Source: Asticcacaulis sp. (lineage in GTDB: Bacteria; Pseudomonadota; Alphaproteobacteria; Caulobacterales; Caulobacteraceae). From it: a stretch of 64,000 nt of DNA. The stretch lies in the NCBI RefSeq assembly GCF_027484505.1, contig NZ_JAIXSV010000118.1:1-64000 (forward strand), given 5' to 3'. Positions 49,000 to 58,117 of this stretch are shown here, piece after piece. The first letter of the stretch is position 1, and the number at the start of each line of letters is the position of its first letter. The position numbers were made by a program, and so were the translations under genes. Below the pieces are notes generated by a model, which made no database searches, was not told the DNA's origin, and saw only the letters and a list, made by a program, of their open reading frames with translations.

Positions 49000-51584
49000 T
49001 ACCGCGTGTACTTAGGGAAGTAGGTGGAGGCGAGCTTGTAGCCAGACTCTTCGACGATGACAGGCAGAAGGCGTTCTAACGCGTGTAACATAGTGCCATC
49101 GATCGGCAGTGGCTCCTGCGGATAATCTTCCTCTGTGAATTGGGCTTCGACCAGTTTCTGAAGCGCATCTCGACGGGCCCAGAACATGGTCCCGACCGGG
49201 AATTCCAAGTGCTCAGGAATCTGCTTAATGCCCAGTCTTGGTGCCATGTCAGCCGCAATTTCCTTATTGAGCTCCCAGCCGACCAGAAAATCGTTTTGCG
49301 GAAACACCATGCCGATCGACGGATCTTTTTCCATCTCTTCAATGATGATGTCGGCGGCCGGAGCGTCTGGCCCCATGAGATGCTGCCACAGGAACACACG
49401 CCATCGGTTACCCAGATCGGAGTCGTAATCCATCGTATGGACGCTGCGCTTGCCGTGTACGTGACCAATGATATCGTACCCGTCCAGAGCGCCTTCAAGT
49501 AACTTCACGAATGGACGCACATCACGTCCGAGGTTGTTGAGAACGCTGATCTGTACGCGTCCCTTAGTATAGGCCTCGGTCATTTTTTCCAGACGGTGCG
49601 CTGCTTCGGAAGCGGTGGTGGTTAGGAAAAGGTCGACCGGCTGTTTGTTAGCGTCCATCGCCTCAAGAAATTCGGGGAAGTTGTCGAGGTAATGGAAGTG
49701 ACCATGCATTGCGACCGGTTTGCGGGTAACAACGAGCTCACGTTCGCTACGGTCACCAGGCAGATGAATGACTTTATGTATCCAAGGCCCAATCGGGCGA
49801 CCGGAGCGGGCGAAGTGGACCAAGGGATCGACCGTCCCGTCACGCGGGAAATCCGGAGCAAGCTCCCCGTAGCGCAAAGCGTGAAAGCCCTCCAGTGCCC
49901 GCCGCGGGTGATCGCCCCACACGGCCGGGCCACAAAAGTTGACGTTGCTAGTGTCGAGCAGGTAACGACGCGCCGCTTGGGCGAGAGTCAGCGAGGCAGT
50001 CGCCTTAGCCCCAAGATAAAGTTCAGCGTTGAACGATTTTTCAGTCACCAGCGTTTCGACCTGATCGTCAATGCCCTTCAGACGTGCCGCCGCATGACGG
50101 CCGAACGTGTCGAGCTTCTTAACGTAGGTCATCATGTTAAAATTCGCGCGAGCGATGCGCGATACAGTGCGGGAAATCTTTTGCTTTCGTGAAGCATCTT
50201 GCGCTAGAGACGCCAACTCTTCAGCGATGGCGCCCGTATCCATATAAGCGGCCACAAGTCCGCGGGTGTCTTCATGAGCGGACAGAATTTCTGCAAATCC
50301 CGTCGCTTCCTCGAAACACAGAACTGGCACGCCGCGCAACATGGCGTCAATGCCAACATTGGGAAGCGGATCAAGCCGTGAGCTTACAAAAAGCGCGTCC
50401 GCAGCCGCGTAGACTGGCTCAAGATCATCGACGGGTGAATACATATGTATCCGGTCTTTTATTCCGCAACGTTCGATCTGTTCGTCTAGGAAGGTATAAT
50501 ACTGATTTGGTTTGGGAAGAACCCGCTCGCCGATCCAGATAAAACGGAAATCGATATCCGGGTAGCGAGCATTCAGTGCGGTCGCCGTGGCGATGAACAG
50601 ATCAACGCCCTTGCGCAAATCGACCGCACCGAGACCGACCACCGTAAAAGGAGCATCCTTGGCCGCCAGCAGTTTTTCCAAGGCCTTGTCTGAAGCACCC
50701 GACATGGAGTTGCCGGCTTCAATCACTTCGCCGTCCAGAAGCCGCGGAACCTCGGAGGGGCCTTGTGGTTGCAGTATGTAGTGACGCTGTTCAATTATGC
50801 CGTAGGCATCTGAATTCGACCTGTGAACCAGCTTCGACGGAAAAACGATCAGGTCGCTGCTCTTGAAAAACGCTGTCAAAGCGTAAGGCGCGCTATGGCT
50901 CGCAAATTCATGGACCAACGAAATAAGTGGTATCTCAGTCTGGCGCAGCGCCACCCCGAACATTCGCGTTTCGACACTGTTGGCAATGACATAAATCGGA
51001 TCATAGGCGGCCTTGATTCGCTCGGCCAGACGCTTACATTCGTGCGGATTGTCCGTCACCTCCGGGCCTGGACACTCGATCACAGCGGAGGCGAACGTGT
51101 CTAAACTCTTTGTTAAAGGCCCCCCTTTACGCAGGAGAACCACGACGTTACGCGTTAGTTTCAACTCGCGCATGATATTCCAACCAAGGATCGGCGCGCC
51201 GGAATAGGTAGCTTCATGCAGGATCAGCACGACCGTCGGTTTGCCGGGGTCTATCTTCGAAAGGTTCAACCTTATGCGATCACAGGCGAACGTGATCGCC
51301 CGTCCCTCATGCCGCCCGAACAACTCGTAATGAACCAGCGCACTCATGCCCGACGCACGCACGTCGGGGTTTAGACTATGATAGACTGAAGGATCGAACA
51401 CCGCCGACGCCGGTATACCCAGCCTCTCACCGACTGTCAGATAATGCAGAGCTGGGTTTTCGGCCGCCTTGGGATCGGCGGCCTGCTTGAGGTAAAAATC
51501 TTTATCGAAGTAAACACTGTCAGTGATCAAGTGGACCGTGGACGTGTCTATGGCAGCATCATTTTTTTGAGCCGAATTACTCAT
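48999..51584 (-). CDS. Multidomain glycosyltransferase: N-terminal FD-FYL/NPDV module, GT4, C-terminal rhamnan synthesis RgpF-like domain
   Basis: FDKDFYLKQ...NPALHYLTVGE...FDPSVYHSLNPDV; EAFERIWIGERVLP-type GT4 region (FVSSRLDPLPNVGIDAMLRGVPVL); VIGHVHGKRSVH ... PLPIDGTMLHALERLLP. Confidence 0.85.
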   Translation of the reverse strand: MSNSAQKNDAAIDTSTVHLITDSVYFDKDFYLKQAADPKAAENPALHYLTVGERLGIPASAVFDPSVYHSLNPDVRASGMSALVHYELFGRHEGRAITFACDRIRLNLSKIDPGKPTVVLILHEATYSGAPILGWNIMRELKLTRNVVVLLRKGGPLTKSLDTFASAVIECPGPEVTDNPHECKRLAERIKAAYDPIYVIANSVETRMFGVALRQTEIPLISLVHEFASHSAPYALTAFFKSSDLIVFPSKLVHRSNSDAYGIIEQRHYILQPQGPSEVPRLLDGEVIEAGNSMSGASDKALEKLLAAKDAPFTVVGLGAVDLRKGVDLFIATATALNARYPDIDFRFIWIGERVLPKPNQYYTFLDEQIERCGIKDRIHMYSPVDDLEPVYAAADALFVSSRLDPLPNVGIDAMLRGVPVLCFEEATGFAEILSAHEDTRGLVAAYMDTGAIAEELASLAQDASRKQKISRTVSRIARANFNMMTYVKKLDTFGRHAAARLKGIDDQVETLVTEKSFNAELYLGAKATASLTLAQAARRYLLDTSNVNFCGPAVWGDHPRRALEGFHALRYGELAPDFPRDGTVDPLVHFARSGRPIGPWIHKVIHLPGDRSERELVVTRKPVAMHGHFHYLDNFPEFLEAMDANKQPVDLFLTTTASEAAHRLEKMTEAYTKGRVQISVLNNLGRDVRPFVKLLEGALDGYDIIGHVHGKRSVHTMDYDSDLGNRWRVFLWQHLMGPDAPAADIIIEEMEKDPSIGMVFPQNDFLVGWELNKEIAADMAPRLGIKQIPEHLEFPVGTMFWARRDALQKLVEAQFTEEDYPQEPLPIDGTMLHALERLLPVIVEESGYKLASTYFPKYTR

Positions 51585-53500
51585 TATTTCCTAGTCCTGA
51601 ATACGGTCAAAATAGCTCTAGGCAGAGCTGTCAGTTTCCAGCTGTTCGACGCCAAGATAGCTTCGCGTTCCCGAAGTAGCGGTGCGGCGTCTAATTTTTC
51701 CTGGCGAAGAGTCAATACTTCCTGCTCAAGCAAATTCAGTTTTTCCGTTGCATCAACATAGACATCACGGGACACCATATTCTGCTCATTGAACGATTGA
51801 ATGCGCATTATCTCCAAACTCAATTCCGCTACCCGCGCCGCCATAATCCCGCGCTCATGGTCAATCGAACTTGCGCGAGCCACTTCATGTTCCAGTGCCT
51901 CGCGTAGAGACGCAACAGTCTTTTCCCGGTCAGCCTCGACGTTTCGCACGTGCTGCTCGACCTCTCTGAGCCGCTGGACCGTGCCATTGTATGCTTCCTC
52001 TGCTCTTATTGCCCGCGCCTCGACGGCTTCAGTGGAGTGCGACAAGCCGGCCTGCAGACTATCGGCATATTGTTGAAGGCGGATGACTTCGGAAGAAAGT
52101 TCATCGATGCGCTCCTGAGCGGCATCACGCTCGCGCTCGGCAATCGCCATACGTTCTTCGATTTCCCTCGCTTCGGGCGGGGCATCGGATCCGCCCATCT
52201 GGGGCACGGGTTGTGAAACAACAATTTTATTGTTGGCGAGAACACTCTCGAGAAGCGTGCGGTTTTCCTCCTGCAGCTTTAGATTCACTTCCTGCAGCCG
52301 ATAAAGCTCCCGTTCAAGCTCAATTTTACGCTCCGAGTAAAAACTAAGCTCTCGGGAAAGGTCCCGAATCTCTTCTAATAACTCCGAGGCCTTACCATCA
52401 CTATCCTGCGATACAATGAGATCGGTCTTGAGGACAGAGACCGTAGGCTTTTTGAGGAATTCTGCGCCTACCACGAGCTTATCGTCCGGTAAAAGGGCCC
52501 CACGAGTACGGTCGGCGCCGGAAATCTCGCTAATTGGATCCGATTTCGCTTGTTCGTCTTCGCCGAGGGCTTCCGGTATTGACCTTTCTTCGACAAACTC
52601 TGCTGAGACAGCAGCCTCCCTGACATCGGTAGGCTTGATCGGTTCCACGAAGTCCACGGACTCGACGAGATCGAGTTGCGGAGGTGACACGTAGTCGCGG
52701 CTATCGTTTAAGTAGCGCTCAATAGCTTTTATAACGTCTGCGTCAACCTTCTGGTTGTTTTTTGTCGCCCGTAGTAACGCTTGGTGCACCATATCAGCGA
52801 AAGGGTGAAATGGAGCGGTCAGAGTGTCACAAGGTTTTGATATAGCAAATTCTATCCGGCGCCGTAAGATCAATGACTCCACTTGCTGGTAGGACTCTTC
52901 GGATAAATCTGGCAGACGGGTCTTGGTTATCCGCTCTACGTCGTCAAGACGCTCAATCCAAGATTCCAGCAACGTTGCATAGTCAAGGAAAATGCCGCCT
53001 CCCTTTTCGGCAAGCGTATTCGCAATGACGATAGCTTTAAGCCAAGTCCTGAATTTCTCCCCAGCATCACCGAAACTGTTCGTGGTAAGGTTCTCTGGGG
53101 CAGACACCTCAAAAATGGATACCACTTGCCCGCCCGATGCTTGAAAGGCCCTGAGCCAGAAACCCGAAAGGGCACCAATGTCGGATAGATTTACGGCGAT
53201 TTTCTCGCAGTCCGTGAACGCCGCGTCCAACGCCTCTACGGCGCGCTGCGTGAAAACTGTGTCGAAGTTAGAAAGATCCGCCGTTTCAGGACTGATATCA
53301 TCCAGTTCCCCAACCGAAGGAACAATGTCTGAGACATCCTTCGACAACGCCGCAATCTCTTTATGATTCCAGTAATCCGCGGAGTTCGTTATACCAAGGG
53401 CACAAAACAACCTATGGAGCGTGGAAACGTAACGTGGCTCGCCCCCTGCGATAACATAAAAAATTTTGAATGACATTACAATCCCACCATCATGCGGCAA
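51584..53500 (-). CDS. Large coiled-coil protein with degenerate sulfotransferase-like N-terminal region
   Basis: Central/C-terminal heptad-rich stretch (about 370-600 aa); N-terminal NLSDIGALSGFWLRAFQASGGQVVSIFEV ... GGIFLDYATLLESWIERLDDV. Confidence 0.55.
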   Translation of the reverse strand: MPHDGGIVMSFKIFYVIAGGEPRYVSTLHRLFCALGITNSADYWNHKEIAALSKDVSDIVPSVGELDDISPETADLSNFDTVFTQRAVEALDAAFTDCEKIAVNLSDIGALSGFWLRAFQASGGQVVSIFEVSAPENLTTNSFGDAGEKFRTWLKAIVIANTLAEKGGGIFLDYATLLESWIERLDDVERITKTRLPDLSEESYQQVESLILRRRIEFAISKPCDTLTAPFHPFADMVHQALLRATKNNQKVDADVIKAIERYLNDSRDYVSPPQLDLVESVDFVEPIKPTDVREAAVSAEFVEERSIPEALGEDEQAKSDPISEISGADRTRGALLPDDKLVVGAEFLKKPTVSVLKTDLIVSQDSDGKASELLEEIRDLSRELSFYSERKIELERELYRLQEVNLKLQEENRTLLESVLANNKIVVSQPVPQMGGSDAPPEAREIEERMAIAERERDAAQERIDELSSEVIRLQQYADSLQAGLSHSTEAVEARAIRAEEAYNGTVQRLREVEQHVRNVEADREKTVASLREALEHEVARASSIDHERGIMAARVAELSLEIMRIQSFNEQNMVSRDVYVDATEKLNLLEQEVLTLRQEKLDAAPLLREREAILASNSWKLTALPRAILTVFRTRK

Positions 53501-53580
53501 TGCCGAAATAGAAAGTGCAAAATAAAATTATTGAAGTCGTTAAAAAGATGCACAATTAGTGAAGGGTAAAAAGCCCGTTG

Positions 53581-54342
53581 TCACTCCTGTTTTTTCGTTT
53601 TCGGCGTCATTGTGGAGAAGTCCCAACCGTCGACCGGTCCAAAATAGGATTGGCTTCCGCTGTCAAGGATCAGCAGCTTGTTACAAACGTTTTGCACCAA
53701 ATCAGCATTATGGGTCCCTACCACCATAACACGCGACTTCTCCAGTATCTGATTCATACGTTGGATTGCGCGATCCTGGAAGGACGCATCGCCAGCACCG
53801 ATCCATTCGTCCAGCAAAAGCACATCGGGTTCTAATGATGTTGCCACGGCAAATACAAGCCTTGCCTGCATGCCAGCGCTATATGCCTTTACTGGCAAGT
53901 CCACATAACTACCCAGTTCGGAAAATTCGACCATTTCTGGCATTCTCGAAAGTATTTCCTTCGTGCTGTGTCCTCGCATACGACCCATGTTCATAATGTT
54001 GTCGCGCCCGGTCAGCGAACTGTCCAGCCCAAGCCCAATATCGATCATTGACGAAATCCGCCCCTTGACATCTACAAGGCCTCGATCAGGTTCGTAAACG
54101 CCAGCTAGAACCTTCAAGAGAGTCGTCTTACCGGCACCATTGTGTCCCATGACACCCAATCGATCACCTTCCTCCAAGGAGAACGTGATCGAATCAAGTG
54201 CTTTTACGTGGATCACATCTTGACCGTCACGCAGCAGCTTCCCTCCTATAGCCATATTGGCAAGCGTGTTTCGCAACGAAGCGGCACGGATCGAGTATAT
54301 CGGGTAAGCAAGCGAAACGGAATTCAGAGAAACAATAGACAT
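53581..54342 (-). CDS. Polysaccharide ABC exporter ATP-binding protein (KpsT/short Wzt-like)
   Basis: GVMGHNGAGKTTLLKVLAGVYEPDRG Walker A, VKAYSAGMQARLVFAVATSLEPDVLLLDEWIGAGD. Confidence 0.94.
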   Translation of the reverse strand: MSIVSLNSVSLAYPIYSIRAASLRNTLANMAIGGKLLRDGQDVIHVKALDSITFSLEEGDRLGVMGHNGAGKTTLLKVLAGVYEPDRGLVDVKGRISSMIDIGLGLDSSLTGRDNIMNMGRMRGHSTKEILSRMPEMVEFSELGSYVDLPVKAYSAGMQARLVFAVATSLEPDVLLLDEWIGAGDASFQDRAIQRMNQILEKSRVMVVGTHNADLVQNVCNKLLILDSGSQSYFGPVDGWDFSTMTPKTKKQE

Positions 54343-54349
54343 TATTCAC

Positions 54350-55144
54350 CTATACCCAGAAAGGAATACGGCGTCTCAGCGGGGGAAACACGAGAGCGCT
54401 GACGAGGAGACCCGAAATCATCGTTACAAGGGCCAGAACCCAGAGATGCATGGGGGGCGCATTCCCAAGCAAGGGGTCTCGTATAACCTCAACGAGACCA
54501 AAAAATGGATTGTAATCAATTATTACCTTCCGCCATCCTTCCACTTTTCCCGCAGGATACCAGAAAATGGGCGTGACGAAAAAAACGAGCTGCGAAATGT
54601 AAGGCATCAGGAAGCGCAGATCGCGAAACCGCGCTGCAAGCATACCCATGACGCATCCCCAAGATAGAATGGTGACGATAACGATTGGCAGCCCCAGCAA
54701 AACCGACCAATGCGGAACCTTAAAGTTCTGGACACACACGAGGGCAAAGAAAAACACAATCAAGTTGTGGAGGAAGATAAGCACTGAACGGGTGACGTTT
54801 TCGAATACGTAAAAAGTGAATGGATAGGCGTGATTTTTGATTGTGCCCGCCGCGCCGAGGAATATTTCGACTGCTTCGCCCAGCACATACCCCACGAGTC
54901 CGTAGACCAAGATCCCGGCCATGATTCGCGGCAGAACCTCATGCAGATTCTGACCCATGATGAGTCCAAAGACTAGGGACAGCGAAAGAGAGGTCGCCAC
55001 CATGCTACCCGCAATCCACAACGATCCGAGAGCGGTGTTTTTATACTTTGAGGAGATGCCGTGGTAGGCTTGGTGAAACCATACCTTGTAAAGCTTGAGA
55101 CCGTTTCTCAAGTCCTTCCCGGCCTTGTTAAAATCTGAACTCAT
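54350..55144 (-). CDS. Polysaccharide ABC exporter permease (KpsM/Wzm-like)
   Basis: ABC-2 type membrane protein; KNTALGSLWIAGSM, YISQLVFFVTPIFWYPAGKVEGWRKVIIDYNPFFGLVEVIRDPLLG. Confidence 0.92.
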   Translation of the reverse strand: MSSDFNKAGKDLRNGLKLYKVWFHQAYHGISSKYKNTALGSLWIAGSMVATSLSLSLVFGLIMGQNLHEVLPRIMAGILVYGLVGYVLGEAVEIFLGAAGTIKNHAYPFTFYVFENVTRSVLIFLHNLIVFFFALVCVQNFKVPHWSVLLGLPIVIVTILSWGCVMGMLAARFRDLRFLMPYISQLVFFVTPIFWYPAGKVEGWRKVIIDYNPFFGLVEVIRDPLLGNAPPMHLWVLALVTMISGLLVSALVFPPLRRRIPFWV

Positions 55145-55261
55145 TTATTGGACCTTATCTTGCTGCACCGCAAAAAAATCGCGATACTATGTAACTTACT
55201 TTGTGTCGGCATGCAATCTCCTGTCGCACGACGAACTTAAAAATCAAAAAAAACCAGTCAC

Positions 55262-56083
55262 TTAATTAGGCAACTCGTTAGGCGCAAATCCGTATGTTTT
55301 CGAAACGTATTTCAGGGCTTCTTCAAGGGCTTTCAGATCATCGCCGACCTGTCGCATTTCGATTACCACCCAGCCATCATATCCAGATTGCCGTAACCTC
55401 CGGGCTACCGCAGGATGATCACATATCGGCGCTTCAAAGCTGCCGAGGTTCGGCTCGGAAGCATGAAAATGGACGAAAGGCGCTTCATTCAGTTTTTCCA
55501 CCGGGTTGTCTCCGCCGAGAGTTATGCAGGCGATATCGAAGTGCGTGGCGATAAATGGATGATTACATTCTGCAACGAAGTTCGAAAGCTCGTCTATCCG
55601 GTCTAGGAAATCACAGTTATAATACGTTGGCACCGGCTCGATCCCGATAATGTATCCGTGAGACTCAGCGATATCACCCAGCAGACGCATACGCGATAGA
55701 CCTAAGGCGGTCGCCGCTTCAAGGCTTAAATCACCGCGCTTGCGATTGCCAGGCGCGCCAAAAACTGCGATTTTGGCACCTAGGGCCTGAGCCACGCTAC
55801 CGATACGCTCCATCTGTTGACATAGGGCCTGAAACCCATGGTCACCTGCAAGCAACTGAGCCTGCGGCTGATTGAAGAGAATGGCCTGTAGGGAGCATAT
55901 TTCCAAACCGCTTGAATTGCACTTAAACCTGTACTCGTCCAGTCTTTCCGCAGTAAGGCAATCCCACGCGGCCAGACGCGAAGGCGCGACCTCCACACCC
56001 GCCACGTTATAGTCCGCCAACAAGTCAAACGCTTCAAATTCCAGCGCGGGGCCCCAAGCAAGATTGCTGACTCCAAGCCTCAC
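55262..56083 (-). CDS. Sugar-phosphate isomerase/epimerase-like TIM barrel (AP endonuclease 2 superfamily)
   Basis: MRLGVSNLAWGP...; IGIEPVPTYYNCDFLDRIDEL; THFDIACITLGG; GWVVIEMR. Confidence 0.8.
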   Translation of the reverse strand: MRLGVSNLAWGPALEFEAFDLLADYNVAGVEVAPSRLAAWDCLTAERLDEYRFKCNSSGLEICSLQAILFNQPQAQLLAGDHGFQALCQQMERIGSVAQALGAKIAVFGAPGNRKRGDLSLEAATALGLSRMRLLGDIAESHGYIIGIEPVPTYYNCDFLDRIDELSNFVAECNHPFIATHFDIACITLGGDNPVEKLNEAPFVHFHASEPNLGSFEAPICDHPAVARRLRQSGYDGWVVIEMRQVGDDLKALEEALKYVSKTYGFAPNELPN

Positions 56084-56853
56084 AATGCACCCGCCGACAC
56101 CTTGGCAATCATGCGTGCCATAGCAGCAAATATCTCCTCCTGCCTAAGGATGTATGGCACCTCCGCCCCAAAGACGCCGGCATACTTCGTACGAAAGTCG
56201 TAAACAGGCGCTCCTGCGGTCTCTGGCGCCACCTCGGCATCGGGAAAAAAACGCTCGATAAGGGCCTTCATCGTCACCGGTTCGGTCGCGAAATGCACCA
56301 ACTGCAAGTTCTGCTTTTCCACTATATCGAGGTCGCGCGCTAGGCGCTCAAGCGGGTACCATTGAAATGCACTTCTCGGGTTTATATTGATCGTCCGATG
56401 CCTGTTGATGAGATCGTATAATGCGTTCTTCCGTAGATTGTCACCGAACAAAGCCGGCAGACGCACAATACTCGCGTGGGGAAAGCGAGTACGGACGAAA
56501 CTTTCAAAATAAAGACGGTTAGTGCCGTACGCATTCAAACCAGCCTTGTCTGGAACGCGATCTTCAGTAGCCCCGCAGGGATTCTTAAATACATCGATCG
56601 TCGAAATCAACGTAAACGCGTCAGATTCGACATACGACAAATGTGAGATCAGGTCGTCGATCTTCGCCAAATCCTCTGCCGGATTTTCGTTTGCCCACCA
56701 CTTAACGGCCGAAACGCCAGCGCAGACAAGACGATCGAACTTTTGCCCGCGGATATTCGCGATATTCGCGGAGGCATAAAGGTCGCTGAACGGCTTTTGC
56801 ATCAGCAAGTTTCCTCCGACGAAGCCTGTATAGCCTATCAGAGCCTCACGCAT
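56080..56853 (-). CDS. Atypical extended-SDR nucleotide-sugar epimerase/reductase-like
   Basis: LIGYTGFVGGNLL; LISTIDVFKNPCGATEDRVPDKAGLNAYGTNRLYFE; LVHFATEPVTMKAL. Confidence 0.7.
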   Translation of the reverse strand: MREALIGYTGFVGGNLLMQKPFSDLYASANIANIRGQKFDRLVCAGVSAVKWWANENPAEDLAKIDDLISHLSYVESDAFTLISTIDVFKNPCGATEDRVPDKAGLNAYGTNRLYFESFVRTRFPHASIVRLPALFGDNLRKNALYDLINRHRTININPRSAFQWYPLERLARDLDIVEKQNLQLVHFATEPVTMKALIERFFPDAEVAPETAGAPVYDFRTKYAGVFGAEVPYILRQEEIFAAMARMIAKVSAGAL

Positions 56854-56855
56854 TT

Positions 56856-57944
56856 TTAGACCTTGAGATTGAGCGTTTTCTGTTTCAGTGAAGAAAAATC
56901 GTCTTCGACCTGATTGTTGGAGAAAGACTGGATAAAATTGAGAATGCGGTCGGAGGCAACGAAAATGGTGTCGATCTTACCCGACATAACCTTGAAGATC
57001 CGATTTTCACGATATACACCGCAGCTGCGGTCGTCAAACTTTCCTACAGGCTTCGTTTTGATCGACAATTGCGGACCTATGAAACGGTATGTATCCCTAA
57101 ATTCTGGGAGGTATCTAGTGATCTGCATCTCCATAGAATCAACCTTGCCTCTCACCACATCAACATTCACTGCATCCCTTAAGCTACGAGCTTCCTGCGG
57201 AGTCTGGCAAGTCCCTAGCGGCGTGTGAGGGACGCTGGACAGAGTATAGATATTAGGGTCTTCGGTCGGATAGATCGAGCAAAGAGGCCCATCGACTAAC
57301 GTAATTGCTGGCAGATTCACTCCGGCTTCGTAATACAGTAATATGGTTGGTTCGTAGAACAAGTTAATAGGCAACCTTTTATGGTGCCCCCATGTAGCCT
57401 CCACCAAAAAATCGAAAATCTCGCCATCCACCTCGACGTGCTTACCGTGATCGACAATCTTCTGGACACGCGTCTTCAGGTGGAGGCTGTCGCCGAGGAG
57501 AGTTTTGAAGTAATTGCGAGCACGTTCCACGAGAAGGACGCGTTCGTCCACCATCATTACTCCATCCATATTTTTGAGGCCGCCCGCCGTCGCGCTTACC
57601 TCTCGATAGTTAAGGCCCGTTGACGTCATGATCAGCTTGTAAGTCTGCCAATCGATCAGGCTGTCTTCGCGCGGGACCGCGTAGATGTTTTCCTCGACTT
57701 CACGACTAAGGCCGGAATAACGTTCCATGAAGCGGCTGAAACCGTCACGCGACTGGATGCGCGTGCCGTGGTGACGGGCGTAGTGAAAGCCAAGATGGAG
57801 TCGGAACTGGTTGTTACCGGATGCTTCATGAAGCAGACGACCGTGCTGCTCGAAAAGCTTCACCTCGAAGCCGAGCGCCATAAGACTGGTGGCCACGTGA
57901 CAGCCGTACCAACCACCCCCGATGACCGCAATACGCGCCGCCAT
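56856..57944 (-). CDS. FAD-dependent oxidoreductase (DAO-like)
   Basis: IAVIGGGWYGCHVATSLMALGFEVKLFEQHGRLLHEASGNNQFRLHLGFHYARH. Confidence 0.83.
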   Translation of the reverse strand: MAARIAVIGGGWYGCHVATSLMALGFEVKLFEQHGRLLHEASGNNQFRLHLGFHYARHHGTRIQSRDGFSRFMERYSGLSREVEENIYAVPREDSLIDWQTYKLIMTSTGLNYREVSATAGGLKNMDGVMMVDERVLLVERARNYFKTLLGDSLHLKTRVQKIVDHGKHVEVDGEIFDFLVEATWGHHKRLPINLFYEPTILLYYEAGVNLPAITLVDGPLCSIYPTEDPNIYTLSSVPHTPLGTCQTPQEARSLRDAVNVDVVRGKVDSMEMQITRYLPEFRDTYRFIGPQLSIKTKPVGKFDDRSCGVYRENRIFKVMSGKIDTIFVASDRILNFIQSFSNNQVEDDFSSLKQKTLNLKV

Positions 57945-57980
57945 ATGCGCACCCCTGTTCTCAAATTTACACGACAGAAA

Positions 57981-58086
57981 CTAGAGCGTATGTCGTTTAT
58001 TTTTATTGGAATTAGCGCTCTGAATTTTTCGTTTAACGCGCCCTTTCATGCGAAAAGTGGGGCACACTTTTCGGAAAGCGCTCTAG
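57981..58086. repeat. Dispersed intergenic repeat copy B
   Basis: AGAGCG...CGCTCT palindrome + AATTTTTCGTTTAACGCG + CGAAAAGTG...CACACTTTTCG; same order and spacing as copy A. Confidence 0.8.
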
Positions 58087-58117
58087 AGTCTGCACGTCGA
58101 ATAATTCACGGTTCGAT

